Shown: piece after piece, positions 26,658 to 35,551 of the stretch
Layout of the letters: each line of letters begins with the position of its first letter
Numbering within the stretch: the first letter of the stretch is position 1
Origin: Candidatus Saccharimonadota bacterium
GTDB taxonomy: Bacteria; Patescibacteriota; Saccharimonadia; Saccharimonadales; Saccharimonadaceae
Assembly (NCBI GenBank): GCA_017404935.1
Contig: JAFRBI010000002.1
Span: forward strand, 1 to 64,000
Length of the DNA stretch: 64,000 bases
Direction: 5' to 3'
Program-made: the position numbers and the translations under genes
The notes under the pieces: model-generated
The model's database searches: none
Seen by the model: only the letters and a program-made list of their open reading frames with translations
Told to the model about the DNA's origin: nothing

Positions 26658-27659
26658 TTATGAGTGTTTTTTTAAGAAAGTGAGCGTATCTTTCATAGCG
26701 TCTTCGATGGTGAGGTTTGCATGCCAGTTTAATTCTCTAGCGGCTTTTGATGAGTTGGCCCAGATTTCGGCGAGGTCACCAGGACGGCGTTCTACAAATT
26801 TGTGTGGGAGAGGTTTGCCAGAAATTTTTTCAAAAGTATTAACCATTTCTAAAACAGAAGTAGGAGCGCCAGTGCCAAGATTGTAAGTTTTAAATCCTGG
26901 AGTTTTTAAGACTTCAAAAGCGGCGAGGTGGCCATTTGCTAAATCTACCACATGGATAAAATCGCGGCGACAGGTGCCGTCTGGGGTGTTGTAGTCATTG
27001 CCATAGATAGAAAGCTCTTCTAGTTCGCCTGATGCGACTTTCATAATGTAAGGCATAAGGTTATTTGGGATACCGTTTGGCTCTTCGCCAAGTAAACCAG
27101 AGCTGTGGTTGCCTACGGGATTGAAATAGCGTAAAGCTACAGCAGAAAATTCTGGATCCGAAGTGCAGACATCTTTTAATATTTCTTCAATCATATATTT
27201 GGTTTTGCCATAAGGGTTGGTGATACCTTGACCGGTTGGCATAGTCTCGATACATTCGCCTTCATTTCCGCTGCCATAGACTGTGGCGGAAGAAGAAAAG
27301 ATGATTTTTTTAACTTTGAATTCTTGCATACATCTGAGTAAATTGATGGTGCCGGCAAGATTTTGCTGATAATAGAGTAGTGGTTTTTCGACAGATTCAG
27401 AAACGGATTTAAGCCCGGCAAAATGAATTACTAAATCAAATGTATGATCTTTGAAGATTTTTTCAATGGTGCCAAAGTTGATAAGGTTTTCGTGATAAAA
27501 AATAGGTTTTTTGCCAGTTAGGTTTTCAATGCTATCTAGGACGGAAACTTTGCTATTGACGAGACTATCTATAATAACGACTTCGTGGCTCTGATTTAAC
27601 AATTCGGTGACAACGTGTGAACCGATATAGCCAGTACCGCCGGTGACTAGGATTTTCAT
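26658..27659 (-). CDS. galE: UDP-glucose 4-epimerase
   Basis: A 333-residue SDR with VTGGTGYIGSHVV, HFAGLKSVSESV, SSSATVYG and NPYGKTKYMIEEIL with the YxxxK pair, and the GalE-type RYFNPVGNH loop. It interconverts UDP-glucose and UDP-galactose and so feeds Glf in the same operon. Its start overlaps the gtrA-like stop as ATGA (27656-27659). Confidence 0.93.
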   Translation of the reverse strand: MKILVTGGTGYIGSHVVTELLNQSHEVVIIDSLVNSKVSVLDSIENLTGKKPIFYHENLINFGTIEKIFKDHTFDLVIHFAGLKSVSESVEKPLLYYQQNLAGTINLLRCMQEFKVKKIIFSSSATVYGSGNEGECIETMPTGQGITNPYGKTKYMIEEILKDVCTSDPEFSAVALRYFNPVGNHSSGLLGEEPNGIPNNLMPYIMKVASGELEELSIYGNDYNTPDGTCRRDFIHVVDLANGHLAAFEVLKTPGFKTYNLGTGAPTSVLEMVNTFEKISGKPLPHKFVERRPGDLAEIWANSSKAARELNWHANLTIEDAMKDTLTFLKKHS

Positions 27660-28159
27660 TTTTGCTCCTCCTTTTTTTCAGGTTTTTTGCCGAAAACGAA
27701 TTTGTCATAAAATAAGAAATTTAAAATCATAGTGACGATGCCGGTAAATACAAAAGCACCAGTGGACTGAACAAAATCATAGGAGAAATTAATGTGCATA
27801 TTTTGAAAAATGTTGTAGGCGAGGTCGTAGGCGGATGTAAAAAAGCTAAAAAGTTGAGTAATCCATGGACCGATAGCAAAAGCAAACATTAAGTTCCAAA
27901 TAAAAAATTTGTATTTGGCGGTTTTAGTAATATTTCGTTCTTTCCATGTGATTTTAGAGTGAGCAAGGTATGCCACTAAGGTGGTAACCAAAGTAGAAAT
28001 AAGAGTGGAAGCCCAAAGAAAGTCATTATTTTTAATAATTAAATTTGAAAGGATTGTATAAAGCCCATAATTAAATATCGTAATAGAGATTCCAACAATT
28101 AAATACCGAGTTTTATGACGTGGTTTTTTGGCTTTTTCTGGCTTCTCAGTTTTTTCCAT
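27656..28159 (-). CDS. GtrA-like membrane protein
   Basis: A 167-residue protein with a charged N terminus and four hydrophobic segments, containing RYLIVGISITIFNYGLY and YLAHSKITWKERN, which fit the GtrA family. GtrA proteins are thought to flip or support polyprenyl-phosphate sugars. It heads the minus-strand operon. TATAAT at 28171-28166 (minus strand) ends exactly 6 nt before its ATG, with no ribosome binding site, so the operon mRNA is probably leaderless. Confidence 0.78.
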   Translation of the reverse strand: MEKTEKPEKAKKPRHKTRYLIVGISITIFNYGLYTILSNLIIKNNDFLWASTLISTLVTTLVAYLAHSKITWKERNITKTAKYKFFIWNLMFAFAIGPWITQLFSFFTSAYDLAYNIFQNMHINFSYDFVQSTGAFVFTGIVTMILNFLFYDKFVFGKKPEKKEEQK

Positions 28160-28165
28160 AGACTA

Positions 28166-28207
28166 ATTATACTCTATCTGGACAAAAAGCACAAAAAGGT
28201 GTATAAT
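28166..28207. promoter_or_regulatory. Divergent -10 boxes for the gtrA operon and uvrA
   Basis: Minus strand: TATAAT at 28171-28166, 6 nt before gtrA. Plus strand: TATAAT at 28202-28207, 10 nt before uvrA. The two start sites share a 58-bp gap. Confidence 0.55.
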
Positions 28208-28217
28208 AGGACAGTTT

Positions 28218-31100
28218 ATGGATGATAATTTTATTAGAGTGCGGGGAGCACGTCAGAATAACTTAAAAGATATTGACGTGGATATCCCAAGAGATAAATT
28301 GGTGATTATGACTGGGCTATCTGGTTCTGGTAAGTCTAGTCTGGCTTTTGATACGATTTATGCCGAAGGACAGAGAAGATATGTGGAATCGCTTAGCTCT
28401 TATGCGCGGATGTTTCTGGGGATTATGGATAAACCAGAGGTGGATTCCATTACTGGGCTATCTCCGGCGATTTCGATTGATCAAAAATCTACTTCTAGAA
28501 ACCCTCGTTCTACGGTGGCAACGGTAACGGAAGTCTATGATTATCTACGTCTTTTGTTTGCACGGGTAGGGGTGCCACATTGTCCGATTTGCCACAAGCC
28601 AGTAAGTCGTAGAACCAATGAAGATATTGTAAACGAAGTGATGAAATTGCCGCTTGGGTCTAAACTAATGGTGCTCGCTCCAATAGTCTCTAGCAAAAAA
28701 GGTGAGTTTTTACATATTTCGGAACAATATACAGCAAAAGGATTTTCTAGGGTAAGAGTAGATGGAATTATCTATGCGCTAGATGAATTTCCAGAGCTCA
28801 ACAAAAACGAAAGACATGATATTGAAATCGTGGTAGATAGATTTGTTTTATCTCCAGAGCTTTTATCTAGAATTACTAGTTCGGTAGAACAAGCGTTGGA
28901 GCTTGGTCAGGGAATTATTAAAGTTCTCAAAATCAATGACCGTACTACGGCAGTAGGGGAAGCGAAAATTACTTCTGATAATGCAGAGGTGATTACTTAT
29001 TCTCAAAGATATGCTTGCCCGGACCATCCAGATGAATTGATCCCAGAGTTGACACCTAGATTATTCTCATTTAACGCGCCGGAAGGGGCCTGCCCAGATT
29101 GTACAGGGTTAGGCTCTAAGATGGAAGTAGACCCGGCTTTGGTATTTAATAAAAATTTGACGATTGCAGAGGGTGGAATCCGGCCGTTTAATCGGGTGCA
29201 ACAAGAATCTTGGTGGCTAAAAAGATTAATGGCAGTGGGTAAAAAGCATGGCTTTGACGTGCAAACGCCGATTGGTGATTTGTCTGAAGAAACACGGCAT
29301 TTGATTCTTTATGGCACAGGTGAAGAAAAATATGAAATGCGAATTTCTGGTTCTGGTAGGTTTGCAGACGGGACAGTCTATGAAACGACTTATGAAGGTG
29401 TGATACCAACTTTGGAACGTCGTTATAACGATCCAAAAATTTCTGAGTTTGTAAAACATGACATTGAAAGATTTATGCGTGTAAGAGAATGTCAGACTTG
29501 TCATGGTGCGCGGCTTAAACCTTCCGTTTTGGCGGTGACAGTGCACGATTTAAACATTGTGGATATGTGCAACTTGGATGTAGATGCAACACTCGAAGTT
29601 TTAAATAAAGATTTGGAATTTAGTCCAGAAGAAGAAATGATTGCGGCGCCGATTCTAAAAGAAATTCGTGAGCGGGTGAAATTCATGAAGGACGTGGGAC
29701 TAGGATATTTGGAGCTTGGTAGAGCAGCAAACACTTTATCTGGTGGTGAAGCACAGAGAATTAGGCTAGCTACACAAATTGGTTCGGGGCTGCAGGGAGT
29801 TTTGTATGTGCTGGATGAACCGTCAATCGGACTTCATCAGAGAGACAATGATAAATTAATTAATACTTTGAAACATTTGCGGGATCTTAAAAATACGGTT
29901 TTGGTGGTAGAACACGACGAAGATACGATGTGGGCGTCGGACTATATTATTGATATTGGGCCAGGTGCTGGTGTAAATGGTGGACGGCTGGTAGCGGCTG
30001 GTACGCCATCCGAGGTCGCAGCAAATCCAGACTCGATTACAGGGCAATATCTTTCTGGCGCGAAAAAAATTGATGTGCCGAAAAAACGCCGAAAACCACG
30101 CAAAGGTATGGAGTTAGTGGTGAAAGGTGCTCGCGAAAATAATCTCAAAAACATTGATGTTTCTTTTCCTTTGGGTGTAATGACGGTAGTTTCTGGTGTG
30201 TCTGGCTCTGGGAAATCAACTCTGGTTAATAATATTTTGTCTAATGAGCTTTTGGCTCGGCTTCACCGTGCGCAGACGGTGCCGGGGCTTCATGATTCGA
30301 TTGAAGGAGTGGAACATATCAATAAAATTATCGTAATTGATCAGAGCCCGATTGGTAGAACGCCGCGTTCGAACCCGGCTACCTACACAGGTGTGTTTAA
30401 CGCAATTCGCGAACTTTATGCTTCACAGCCAGAGGCTGAGGTGCGTGGTTATAAGGCTGGAAGATTTTCGTTTAATGTGAAAGGCGGCAGATGTGAACAT
30501 TGTCAGGGTGATGGCGTAAATAAAATTGAGATGCATTTTTTGCCGGATGTTTATGTGACTTGTCCGGCTTGCCATGGCAAACGTTATAATTCTGAGGCCT
30601 TAGAGGTAAAATATAAAGGCAAAGATATTTCACAGGTGCTTGATATGACGACTGACGAGGCGGTAGAATTCTTTGGTGCAATTCCTTCAATTGCAGGCAA
30701 ACTTAAAACAATCCAGGAAGTAGGTCTAGGATACATTAGGCTTGGTCAACCAGCCACGACCTTTAGTGGTGGTGAGGCACAGAGAATTAAACTAGCTACG
30801 GAGCTCGCGCGTCGTTCAACTGGGAAAACTTTATATGTGCTTGATGAGCCAACGACTGGTCTTCATACTGATGACGTAAAGAGGCTGCTTGAAATTTTGA
30901 ATCGGTTGGTGGATGGTGGTAATTCAATGATTATCATTGAACACAATTTACACGTAATTAAGTCAGCGGATTGGGTAATTGAAATGGGCCCAGAAGGCGG
31001 TCTTAAGGGTGGTAAGGTTTGCGATGAGGGCACGCCAGAAGATTTGGCTAAACGTGCTAAGACACCGACTGGGGAATATTTAAAGAAGTATTTAAAATAA
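28218..31100 (+). CDS. uvrA: Excinuclease ABC subunit A
   Basis: A 960-residue UvrA with two ABC cassettes. The first Walker A, GLSGSGKSSLAF, is near residue 31; the second, GVSGSGKSTLVN, near 659. Both LSGGEAQRI-type signatures are present (NTLSGGEAQRI and TTFSGGEAQRI). Zinc-binding clusters include CPDCTGLG and CEHCQGDG...CPACHGKRY. It recognises bulky DNA lesions together with UvrB in nucleotide excision repair. Length is normal. Its stop overlaps the methyltransferase start as TAATG. Confidence 0.97.
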   Translation: MDDNFIRVRGARQNNLKDIDVDIPRDKLVIMTGLSGSGKSSLAFDTIYAEGQRRYVESLSSYARMFLGIMDKPEVDSITGLSPAISIDQKSTSRNPRSTVATVTEVYDYLRLLFARVGVPHCPICHKPVSRRTNEDIVNEVMKLPLGSKLMVLAPIVSSKKGEFLHISEQYTAKGFSRVRVDGIIYALDEFPELNKNERHDIEIVVDRFVLSPELLSRITSSVEQALELGQGIIKVLKINDRTTAVGEAKITSDNAEVITYSQRYACPDHPDELIPELTPRLFSFNAPEGACPDCTGLGSKMEVDPALVFNKNLTIAEGGIRPFNRVQQESWWLKRLMAVGKKHGFDVQTPIGDLSEETRHLILYGTGEEKYEMRISGSGRFADGTVYETTYEGVIPTLERRYNDPKISEFVKHDIERFMRVRECQTCHGARLKPSVLAVTVHDLNIVDMCNLDVDATLEVLNKDLEFSPEEEMIAAPILKEIRERVKFMKDVGLGYLELGRAANTLSGGEAQRIRLATQIGSGLQGVLYVLDEPSIGLHQRDNDKLINTLKHLRDLKNTVLVVEHDEDTMWASDYIIDIGPGAGVNGGRLVAAGTPSEVAANPDSITGQYLSGAKKIDVPKKRRKPRKGMELVVKGARENNLKNIDVSFPLGVMTVVSGVSGSGKSTLVNNILSNELLARLHRAQTVPGLHDSIEGVEHINKIIVIDQSPIGRTPRSNPATYTGVFNAIRELYASQPEAEVRGYKAGRFSFNVKGGRCEHCQGDGVNKIEMHFLPDVYVTCPACHGKRYNSEALEVKYKGKDISQVLDMTTDEAVEFFGAIPSIAGKLKTIQEVGLGYIRLGQPATTFSGGEAQRIKLATELARRSTGKTLYVLDEPTTGLHTDDVKRLLEILNRLVDGGNSMIIIEHNLHVIKSADWVIEMGPEGGLKGGKVCDEGTPEDLAKRAKTPTGEYLKKYLK

Positions 31101-31678
31101 TGGCTTTTAAGAATGATCAGGTTTCTGAAAAAGAAACGGAGTTTATTATAAGAACGGCGCGGGAATGTTTGGGGGTCCCAGGTGATTTCGTAGAGTTGGG
31201 GTGTTATAAAGGTGATACCTCGCTAGCTTTGGCGGAATTATTAAAAAATTCGGGTTCAGACAAAAAACTGTGGCTTTATGATTCTTTTGAGGGTTTGCCA
31301 GAAAAGTCTTTAAACGACGAATCGGTTTTGGGCAAAGATTTTAAATCTGGTGAGTTGATGGTCACAAAAAGAGAAGTGAAGGAAAGATTTTTAAGAGCTG
31401 GACTGAAAGTTCCAATTATTAAAAAGGGTTGGTTTAATGATTTTTCTTTTGATGATTTGCCAGAGAAAATTACATTTTGCTTTTTAGACGGAGATTTTTA
31501 TGAATCAATCAGGGATGGGTTAAAACTTATTGAAAATAAAATGAGTGATGGTTCAATTTTGATTGTGCATGATTATGGAAATCCGGCGCTCCCGGGGGTA
31601 AAAAAGGTGGTAGATGAGTGGATTAGCACTCGGAGCTTGCAAGTGCTAGAAACCTGTGCTATAATCAGTTTAGATTAG
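31100..31678 (+). CDS. TylF/MycF-like methyltransferase
   Basis: A 192-residue protein with VELGCYKGDTSLALAELL (SAM-binding), LYDSFEGLPEKS, FCFLDGDFYESIRDGL and VHDYGNPALPGVKKVVDEW. These fit the TylF/MycF group, metal-dependent O-methyltransferases of sugars in macrolides and surface glycans. It is translationally coupled to uvrA (TAATG), but a role in glycan methylation is more plausible than repair. Its last codons contain the CIRCE operator and -35 of groES, so the coding and regulatory constraints overlap. Confidence 0.7.
   Translation: MAFKNDQVSEKETEFIIRTARECLGVPGDFVELGCYKGDTSLALAELLKNSGSDKKLWLYDSFEGLPEKSLNDESVLGKDFKSGELMVTKREVKERFLRAGLKVPIIKKGWFNDFSFDDLPEKITFCFLDGDFYESIRDGLKLIENKMSDGSILIVHDYGNPALPGVKKVVDEWISTRSLQVLETCAIISLD
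31623..31649 (+). promoter_or_regulatory. CIRCE operator of groES-groEL
   Basis: TTAGCACTC (31623-31631), 9-bp spacer, AAGTGCTAG (31641-31649). The left arm matches the CIRCE consensus exactly, the right arm at 7 of 9. It is the binding site of the heat-shock repressor HrcA, whose gene is not in this window. It lies inside the end of the methyltransferase gene. Confidence 0.85.
31637..31665 (+). promoter_or_regulatory. groES-groEL promoter
   Basis: TTGCAA (31637-31642), 17-bp spacer, TATAAT (31660-31665). The -35 lies inside the CIRCE element, so bound HrcA would block RNA polymerase. Confidence 0.8.
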
Positions 31679-31705
31679 CTTTTTAAGCAGAAAAGGAGTT
31701 AAACT

Positions 31706-31960
31706 ATGGCACTAAAACCATTAAAAGACAGAATTGTGGCGGTAGTAGAAAAACCGCTTGAAAAGACCAAATCCGGTATTCTTCTAGGTGAGGCCAAAGA
31801 AAAACCAGCTTATGCGGTGGTAGAATCAGTAGGGAAAGATGTCAAAGACATCAAAAAAGGCGACAAAATTGTTTACAAAGAATATTCCACTACAGAAATT
31901 AAATTAGATGAAAAAGATTATATTATTCTAAAAGAAGAAGATGTTCTCGCAACACTTTAG
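31706..31960 (+). CDS. groES: Co-chaperonin GroES
   Basis: An 84-residue protein with the GroES start PLKDRIVAVVEKPLEKTKSGI and the conserved KKGDKIVYKEY segment. It is slightly short for the family (usually ~95) but complete, ending EEDVLATL. It caps the GroEL ring during protein folding. AAGGAG at 31693-31698 lies 7 nt before the ATG. groEL follows after 12 nt. The pair is controlled by the CIRCE-overlapped promoter upstream. Confidence 0.95.
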   Translation: MALKPLKDRIVAVVEKPLEKTKSGILLGEAKEKPAYAVVESVGKDVKDIKKGDKIVYKEYSTTEIKLDEKDYIILKEEDVLATL

Positions 31961-31972
31961 AAAGGCAAAAAA

Positions 31973-33583
31973 ATGGCAAAGAAAATTTATTACGAAGCAG
32001 AAGCAAGAGAAAAAGTTTTGTCCGGAGCCAAGCAGCTTTATGATGCGGTGAAAGTAACTTTTGGGCCAAAAGGCAAAAATGTAATCATTGAAAAAGATTA
32101 TGGTGCACCAGTGATTACGCATGACGGCGTAACGGTGGCCGAAGCAGTGGATTTACCGTCTTCTGAAGATACAATGGGTGAAGCAGTGGGAGCTAAATTA
32201 ATCAAAACTGCAGCTCAGAAGCTAAACAAGGTAGCGGGGGATGGCACTACCACCGTGACGGTTCTGACATATAATATATTGTCGGAAGCGAATAAGTTGA
32301 TTGCGGCTGGCGTGAACCCAATGGAACTAAGACGTGGGATCGAAAAGGCTGGCGCTGAGATTATTAAAGGTATTGAAAAGACTGCTGAAAAAATTGAAGG
32401 AAATTCTAAGAAGGTGGCAGAAGTGGCAACGATTTCAGCCGGGGATGCTGAGATTGGCGAACTAATTGCAGAAGTGATTTCTAAAATTGGCAAGGATGGC
32501 GTAGTGACAGTAGAAGCAGGTCAGGGCCTTGAGATGGAACAAGAAATTGTAGAAGGTTTTTCTTACGATAAGGGTTATGCTTCAGCTTTCTTTGTGACAG
32601 ATGTAAACCGTCAAGAAGCGGTATTTGATAAGCCATTGGTGCTAATTACCGAGAATAAAATTTCGGCGGCTTCAGATATTTTGCCACTGCTTGAGAAATG
32701 TGCACAGGCTGGCAAAAAAGATCTTGTGATTATCGCTGAAGAGGTAGAAGGTGAGGCATTGTCGCTTCTAGTTCTTAATAAACTCAAAGGCGTGTTTAAC
32801 TCATTAGTTCTTAAGGCCCCTTCATTTGGTGAGCGTCGTAAAGAAATCATGGAAGATATCGCTATCTTGACCGATGCTACAGTAGTATCTTCGGACAAAG
32901 GTTTTAAGCTAGAGGAAGTAGGGCTTGAAGTTCTTGGTTCTTGTTCTAAAGTAATAGCTACAAAAGATGAAACTACGATTATTAAGGGCGCAGGTTCTAA
33001 ATCTGAAGTAGACAAAAGAATCGCTTTGATTCGGACTTTGGCAGAGGCTGCTAAATCTGATTACGAGAGAGAAGAATTTGAAAAACGGGCGGCAGCACTT
33101 TCTGGTAAAGTAGCAGTAATTAAAGTTGGTGGTGCTACTGAAACCGAGATTGATGAAAAGAAATTCCGTGTAGATGATGCTGTGGCGGCAACTAAGGCGG
33201 CGCTTGCGGAAGGCATTGTGACTGGTGGCGGTGTGACACTAGTAAATCTGGCATCCGCACTCTCTGATTCTGATAATGGTTCCAGAATTGTAAAAGAGGC
33301 GCTTAAAACTCCATTTATTCATATTATGGAAAATGCAGGACTGAATGCGCAAGCACTACTTGCGGAAGTAGAATCGGCTAAACCAGGCTTTGGCGTAAAT
33401 GTGATGGCACCAGAAAAAGGCCTCCAGGATCTTAAGAAAGCGGGTGTAATTGACCCAGCTAAGGTAACAAAAGAAGCGGTTAAAAATGCAACCTCAATTG
33501 CGGCAACGGCGATTACAATGGGTGCTTTAATTTGCGAAATCCCAGAGGAAAAGCCGGTTTCTCCAGCCCCTGAAATATACTAG
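31973..33583 (+). CDS. groEL: Chaperonin GroEL
   Basis: A 536-residue chaperonin beginning MAKKIYYEAEAREKVLSGA, with TFGPKGKNVI, THDGVTVA and the ATP-site motif DGTTTVTVL (~86-94), and a late GIVTGGGVTL. The tail ends in PEEKPVSPAPEIY rather than the Gly/Met-rich repeat seen in many GroELs. It forms the folding chamber with GroES. One copy is in the window. No convincing terminator follows; a small CTATC/GATAG hairpin precedes the next gene. Confidence 0.97.
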   Translation: MAKKIYYEAEAREKVLSGAKQLYDAVKVTFGPKGKNVIIEKDYGAPVITHDGVTVAEAVDLPSSEDTMGEAVGAKLIKTAAQKLNKVAGDGTTTVTVLTYNILSEANKLIAAGVNPMELRRGIEKAGAEIIKGIEKTAEKIEGNSKKVAEVATISAGDAEIGELIAEVISKIGKDGVVTVEAGQGLEMEQEIVEGFSYDKGYASAFFVTDVNRQEAVFDKPLVLITENKISAASDILPLLEKCAQAGKKDLVIIAEEVEGEALSLLVLNKLKGVFNSLVLKAPSFGERRKEIMEDIAILTDATVVSSDKGFKLEEVGLEVLGSCSKVIATKDETTIIKGAGSKSEVDKRIALIRTLAEAAKSDYEREEFEKRAAALSGKVAVIKVGGATETEIDEKKFRVDDAVAATKAALAEGIVTGGGVTLVNLASALSDSDNGSRIVKEALKTPFIHIMENAGLNAQALLAEVESAKPGFGVNVMAPEKGLQDLKKAGVIDPAKVTKEAVKNATSIAATAITMGALICEIPEEKPVSPAPEIY

Positions 33584-33594
33584 TCTATCTATGA

Positions 33595-33600
33595 TAGAAT
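33595..33600 (+). promoter_or_regulatory. -10 box of the TetR-like gene
   Basis: TAGAAT ends exactly 6 nt before the ATG at 33607, fitting the recurring leaderless pattern. No good -35 is seen. Confidence 0.4.
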
Positions 33601-33606
33601 AATAGT

Positions 33607-34128
33607 ATGGGCGGGGCAAAAGATTGTCGCTATAAAAAGACCGAAGAAAAAATTCTTGCGGTCTTTTTTAAACATCCAGAATGTACAATGTGGGAATTGG
33701 CTAAAAAAGCTGGGATTGCGCGCTCTACAATTTATACGCACCATTGTTCTGTCAGGCAAATTATTCCAAATTGCGAAAAACGAATTTTGGAAGAATACTC
33801 CATGATAATTGGAAAAAAGACGAGAAACGCTAAGGTAGGACTACTATATTTGGATACGGTAGTTTTTATCGCAAAAAATCGTAAAATTTTTGAAATGTTT
33901 TTGAAGTTTAGTGGTAGGGAAATTATAATAAAAATGATTTTAATTTTGGAGCCAAAAATTAATGAGCCAGAAAAAGTGTTTAAAATTTACTGTAGTGAAG
34001 TGGTGGAAGTGATTTTTGAATGGGGCGAGAGGGGGTTCGAACAAGGAGAGATAGAAAAAGTGCTGGCTGATATTATGTATTTAACGCGGACTTGCCACGA
34101 TAGGTTGATGCCGTTATGCCGGGAATAA
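33607..34128 (+). CDS. TetR-like transcriptional regulator
   Basis: A 173-residue protein with an N-terminal helix-turn-helix (TMWELAKKAGIARSTIYTHH, ~residues 26-45) and a helical C-terminal part of about 120 residues, the layout of TetR-family regulators. The ligand and target are unknown. It stands alone between groEL and a convergent gene, with its own -10 box and a strong terminator after it. The HTH region matches the family less strictly than classical members, so family membership is probable, not certain. Confidence 0.6.
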   Translation: MGGAKDCRYKKTEEKILAVFFKHPECTMWELAKKAGIARSTIYTHHCSVRQIIPNCEKRILEEYSMIIGKKTRNAKVGLLYLDTVVFIAKNRKIFEMFLKFSGREIIIKMILILEPKINEPEKVFKIYCSEVVEVIFEWGERGFEQGEIEKVLADIMYLTRTCHDRLMPLCRE

Positions 34129-34132
34129 AAAA

Positions 34133-34156
34133 ACTGCGCAAGGTGGAAAGCGCAGT
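34133..34156. terminator. Bidirectional intrinsic terminator
   Basis: ACTGCGC (34133-34139) pairs with GCGCAGT (34150-34156). It is flanked by A-runs on the left and T-runs on the right, so it can stop transcription from both convergent genes. Confidence 0.9.
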
Positions 34157-34168
34157 TTTTGGAGGAAT

Positions 34169-34684
34169 TTACATTTTGTCGATAGAATCGATGATGTAAA
34201 GAAGGGCTTCGCCTTTTTCTTTGTCATCGGCGATTTTAGATGCAGCTTGGTAAGCTGGTTCGATCACGCTAGAATCGTGATAGTTGTCGATTACGTTCTT
34301 GTAAATATCAAACTTTTGTTCAGCTGGAACATCAAGTTTTGATAGAATTGGTGCAAGCTCGCGGAGAGCTGCCTCTTTGACCTGGTTAATGCCCATCCCC
34401 TCTCCTTCTACGAATGGGGCTTTTTCAATATCTTCTTCGTGGCCGATTGGCCCTGGTTTGATATCTTCTTCTGGGGCAGAAACTGGTTCTGCTGGCTTTA
34501 CTGGCTCTGGCATTGGCATTGCTGCTGGTGGCATTGGGCCAGGAGTAGCCACTGGAAATGGACCAACTGGTGCTGGTGCCGGAGCAGCTACAGGATCAGC
34601 GAACAATGGATCGCCACTAGTAGTTTTAGTAATATCGTCAATTGCTTTTTGTAGATCATTATCTACAGATGTATCTTGTGTCAT
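34169..34684 (-). CDS. Hypothetical protein with Pro/Ala-rich linker
   Basis: A 171-residue soluble protein. Residues ~30-90 are rich in Pro and Ala (PAPAPVGPFPV type) and probably disordered; the C-terminal ~75 residues form a predicted helical domain (QVKEAALRELAPILSKLDV...). There is no signal peptide or membrane helix. I do not recognise a family. AAAGGTGGG upstream is a usable ribosome binding site, and a TATAAT lies about 30-40 nt further up. It may be a scaffold or linker protein, but nothing shows this. Confidence 0.65.
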   Translation of the reverse strand: MTQDTSVDNDLQKAIDDITKTTSGDPLFADPVAAPAPAPVGPFPVATPGPMPPAAMPMPEPVKPAEPVSAPEEDIKPGPIGHEEDIEKAPFVEGEGMGINQVKEAALRELAPILSKLDVPAEQKFDIYKNVIDNYHDSSVIEPAYQAASKIADDKEKGEALLYIIDSIDKM

Positions 34685-34748
34685 TTACCCACCTTTAATA
34701 AAAATTAGTTATACCCATTATAGCATAAGTATTTTGGTTTTGGCAAGT

Positions 34749-35213
34749 CTAAATGCGAAGAAAATCAACAAGTTTGTCTAAAAGATCTGGTTTCACTTGC
34801 TCCATAGGGAGGCGAGCGCCTAAGTTATCCACAATAGCTTCACCACTACCTTCAGGAAAATAAACTTTGACGTTAATACCAAGGCGTTTTTTAGGAATTA
34901 AAACGGCGCTGTAATGAGAACCTTCTTTAACGATGCCAAAGGCGCGGAAATTATCAAATGGATGCTTCATTTTGCCTTCAGTGAGGCCGTCGCTATTTAG
35001 GGTGTAATGGATTTTTCTAGGAGGGCGAAGATTAAAAACTAAAACCGTGATAGCGCTGACAATAATGAGTGCGAGAAAGGTCCAGCCTTGAAGCCAAATA
35101 GCAAGGGCGGAAAGCCCGGCCGTAACAATAAAAAGCCCAAAATACCACCAACCGTGGTGTTCTTTAACAATATATTCTTCTGCTTCCCAAGTGATTGAAT
35201 TTGAATTAGCCAT
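34749..35213 (-). CDS. Membrane protein with PH-like C-terminal domain
   Basis: A 154-residue protein with two adjacent helices (~22-40 and 45-62) and a C-terminal soluble domain (YTLNSDGLTEGK...DNFRAFGIV...VYFPEGSG) resembling small bacterial PH-like membrane proteins. Function is unknown. It lies next to the secretion locus but in the opposite direction to the first pilin gene. TATAAT at 35225-35220 (minus strand) ends exactly 6 nt before the ATG. Confidence 0.6.
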   Translation of the reverse strand: MANSNSITWEAEEYIVKEHHGWWYFGLFIVTAGLSALAIWLQGWTFLALIIVSAITVLVFNLRPPRKIHYTLNSDGLTEGKMKHPFDNFRAFGIVKEGSHYSAVLIPKKRLGINVKVYFPEGSGEAIVDNLGARLPMEQVKPDLLDKLVDFLRI

Positions 35214-35219
35214 AACCTA

Positions 35220-35225
35220 ATTATA
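35220..35225 (-). promoter_or_regulatory. -10 box, leaderless start at 35213
   Basis: TATAAT on the minus strand, 6 nt before the ATG of the PH-like membrane protein. Confidence 0.5.
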
Positions 35226-35283
35226 GCACAAAAAAATGGCGGAAGATAAGGATCTCTCCACCCTCAAAACTCTCAAATTTTAC

Positions 35284-35402
35284 AAAATATGGAATCATAA
35301 AATGATTTTTAAAATCAGCTAGCAAATTTTTAGAAAAATAAATTTTTCTAAAAGCTTTACTAGTTAATTTTAAAACTCCACTATCGTGGAGTTCCATATT
35401 TT
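35284..35402. repeat. Multi-arm inverted-repeat element next to tRNA-Ser
   Basis: Outer arms AAAATATGGAA (35284-35294) and TTCCATATTTT (35392-35402) pair perfectly. Inside are three arms: TCAT/ATGA (35295-35305); TTTTAAAAT/ATTTTAAAA (35307-35315/35367-35375) enclosing a 12-bp hairpin (35328-35339/35342-35353); and ACTCCAC/GTGGAGT (35375-35381/35386-35392). The result is cloverleaf-like. On the minus strand the last arm followed by TTTT can terminate the tRNA transcript. The rest is unexplained. Confidence 0.65.
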
Positions 35403-35410
35403 AAGAAATT

Positions 35411-35503
35411 TGGCGGAGGGTGGGAGATTCGAACTCCCGCTCCAGATTACTCCAGACTAACGATTTAGCAAACCGTCCCCTTCAGCCACTTGGGTAACCC
35501 TCC
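35411..35503 (-). tRNA. tRNA-Ser (anticodon GCU)
   Basis: A 93-nt class II tRNA on the minus strand. The acceptor stem GGAGGGT pairs with ACCCTCC, the discriminator base is G, and CCA is encoded (plus-strand TGG at 35411-35413). The anticodon loop TTGCTAA gives GCU, reading AGC/AGU codons. A long variable arm and GTTCGAATC T-loop are present. Confidence 0.93.
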
Positions 35504-35539
35504 GTTTAATATATTCTATCATATTTTTCTAAAATGTGG

Positions 35540-35545
35540 TATAAT
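35540..35545 (+). promoter_or_regulatory. -10 box of the first pilin gene
   Basis: TATAAT ends exactly 6 nt before the ATG at 35552; no ribosome binding site is present. Confidence 0.5.
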
Positions 35546-35551
35546 TAGGAT

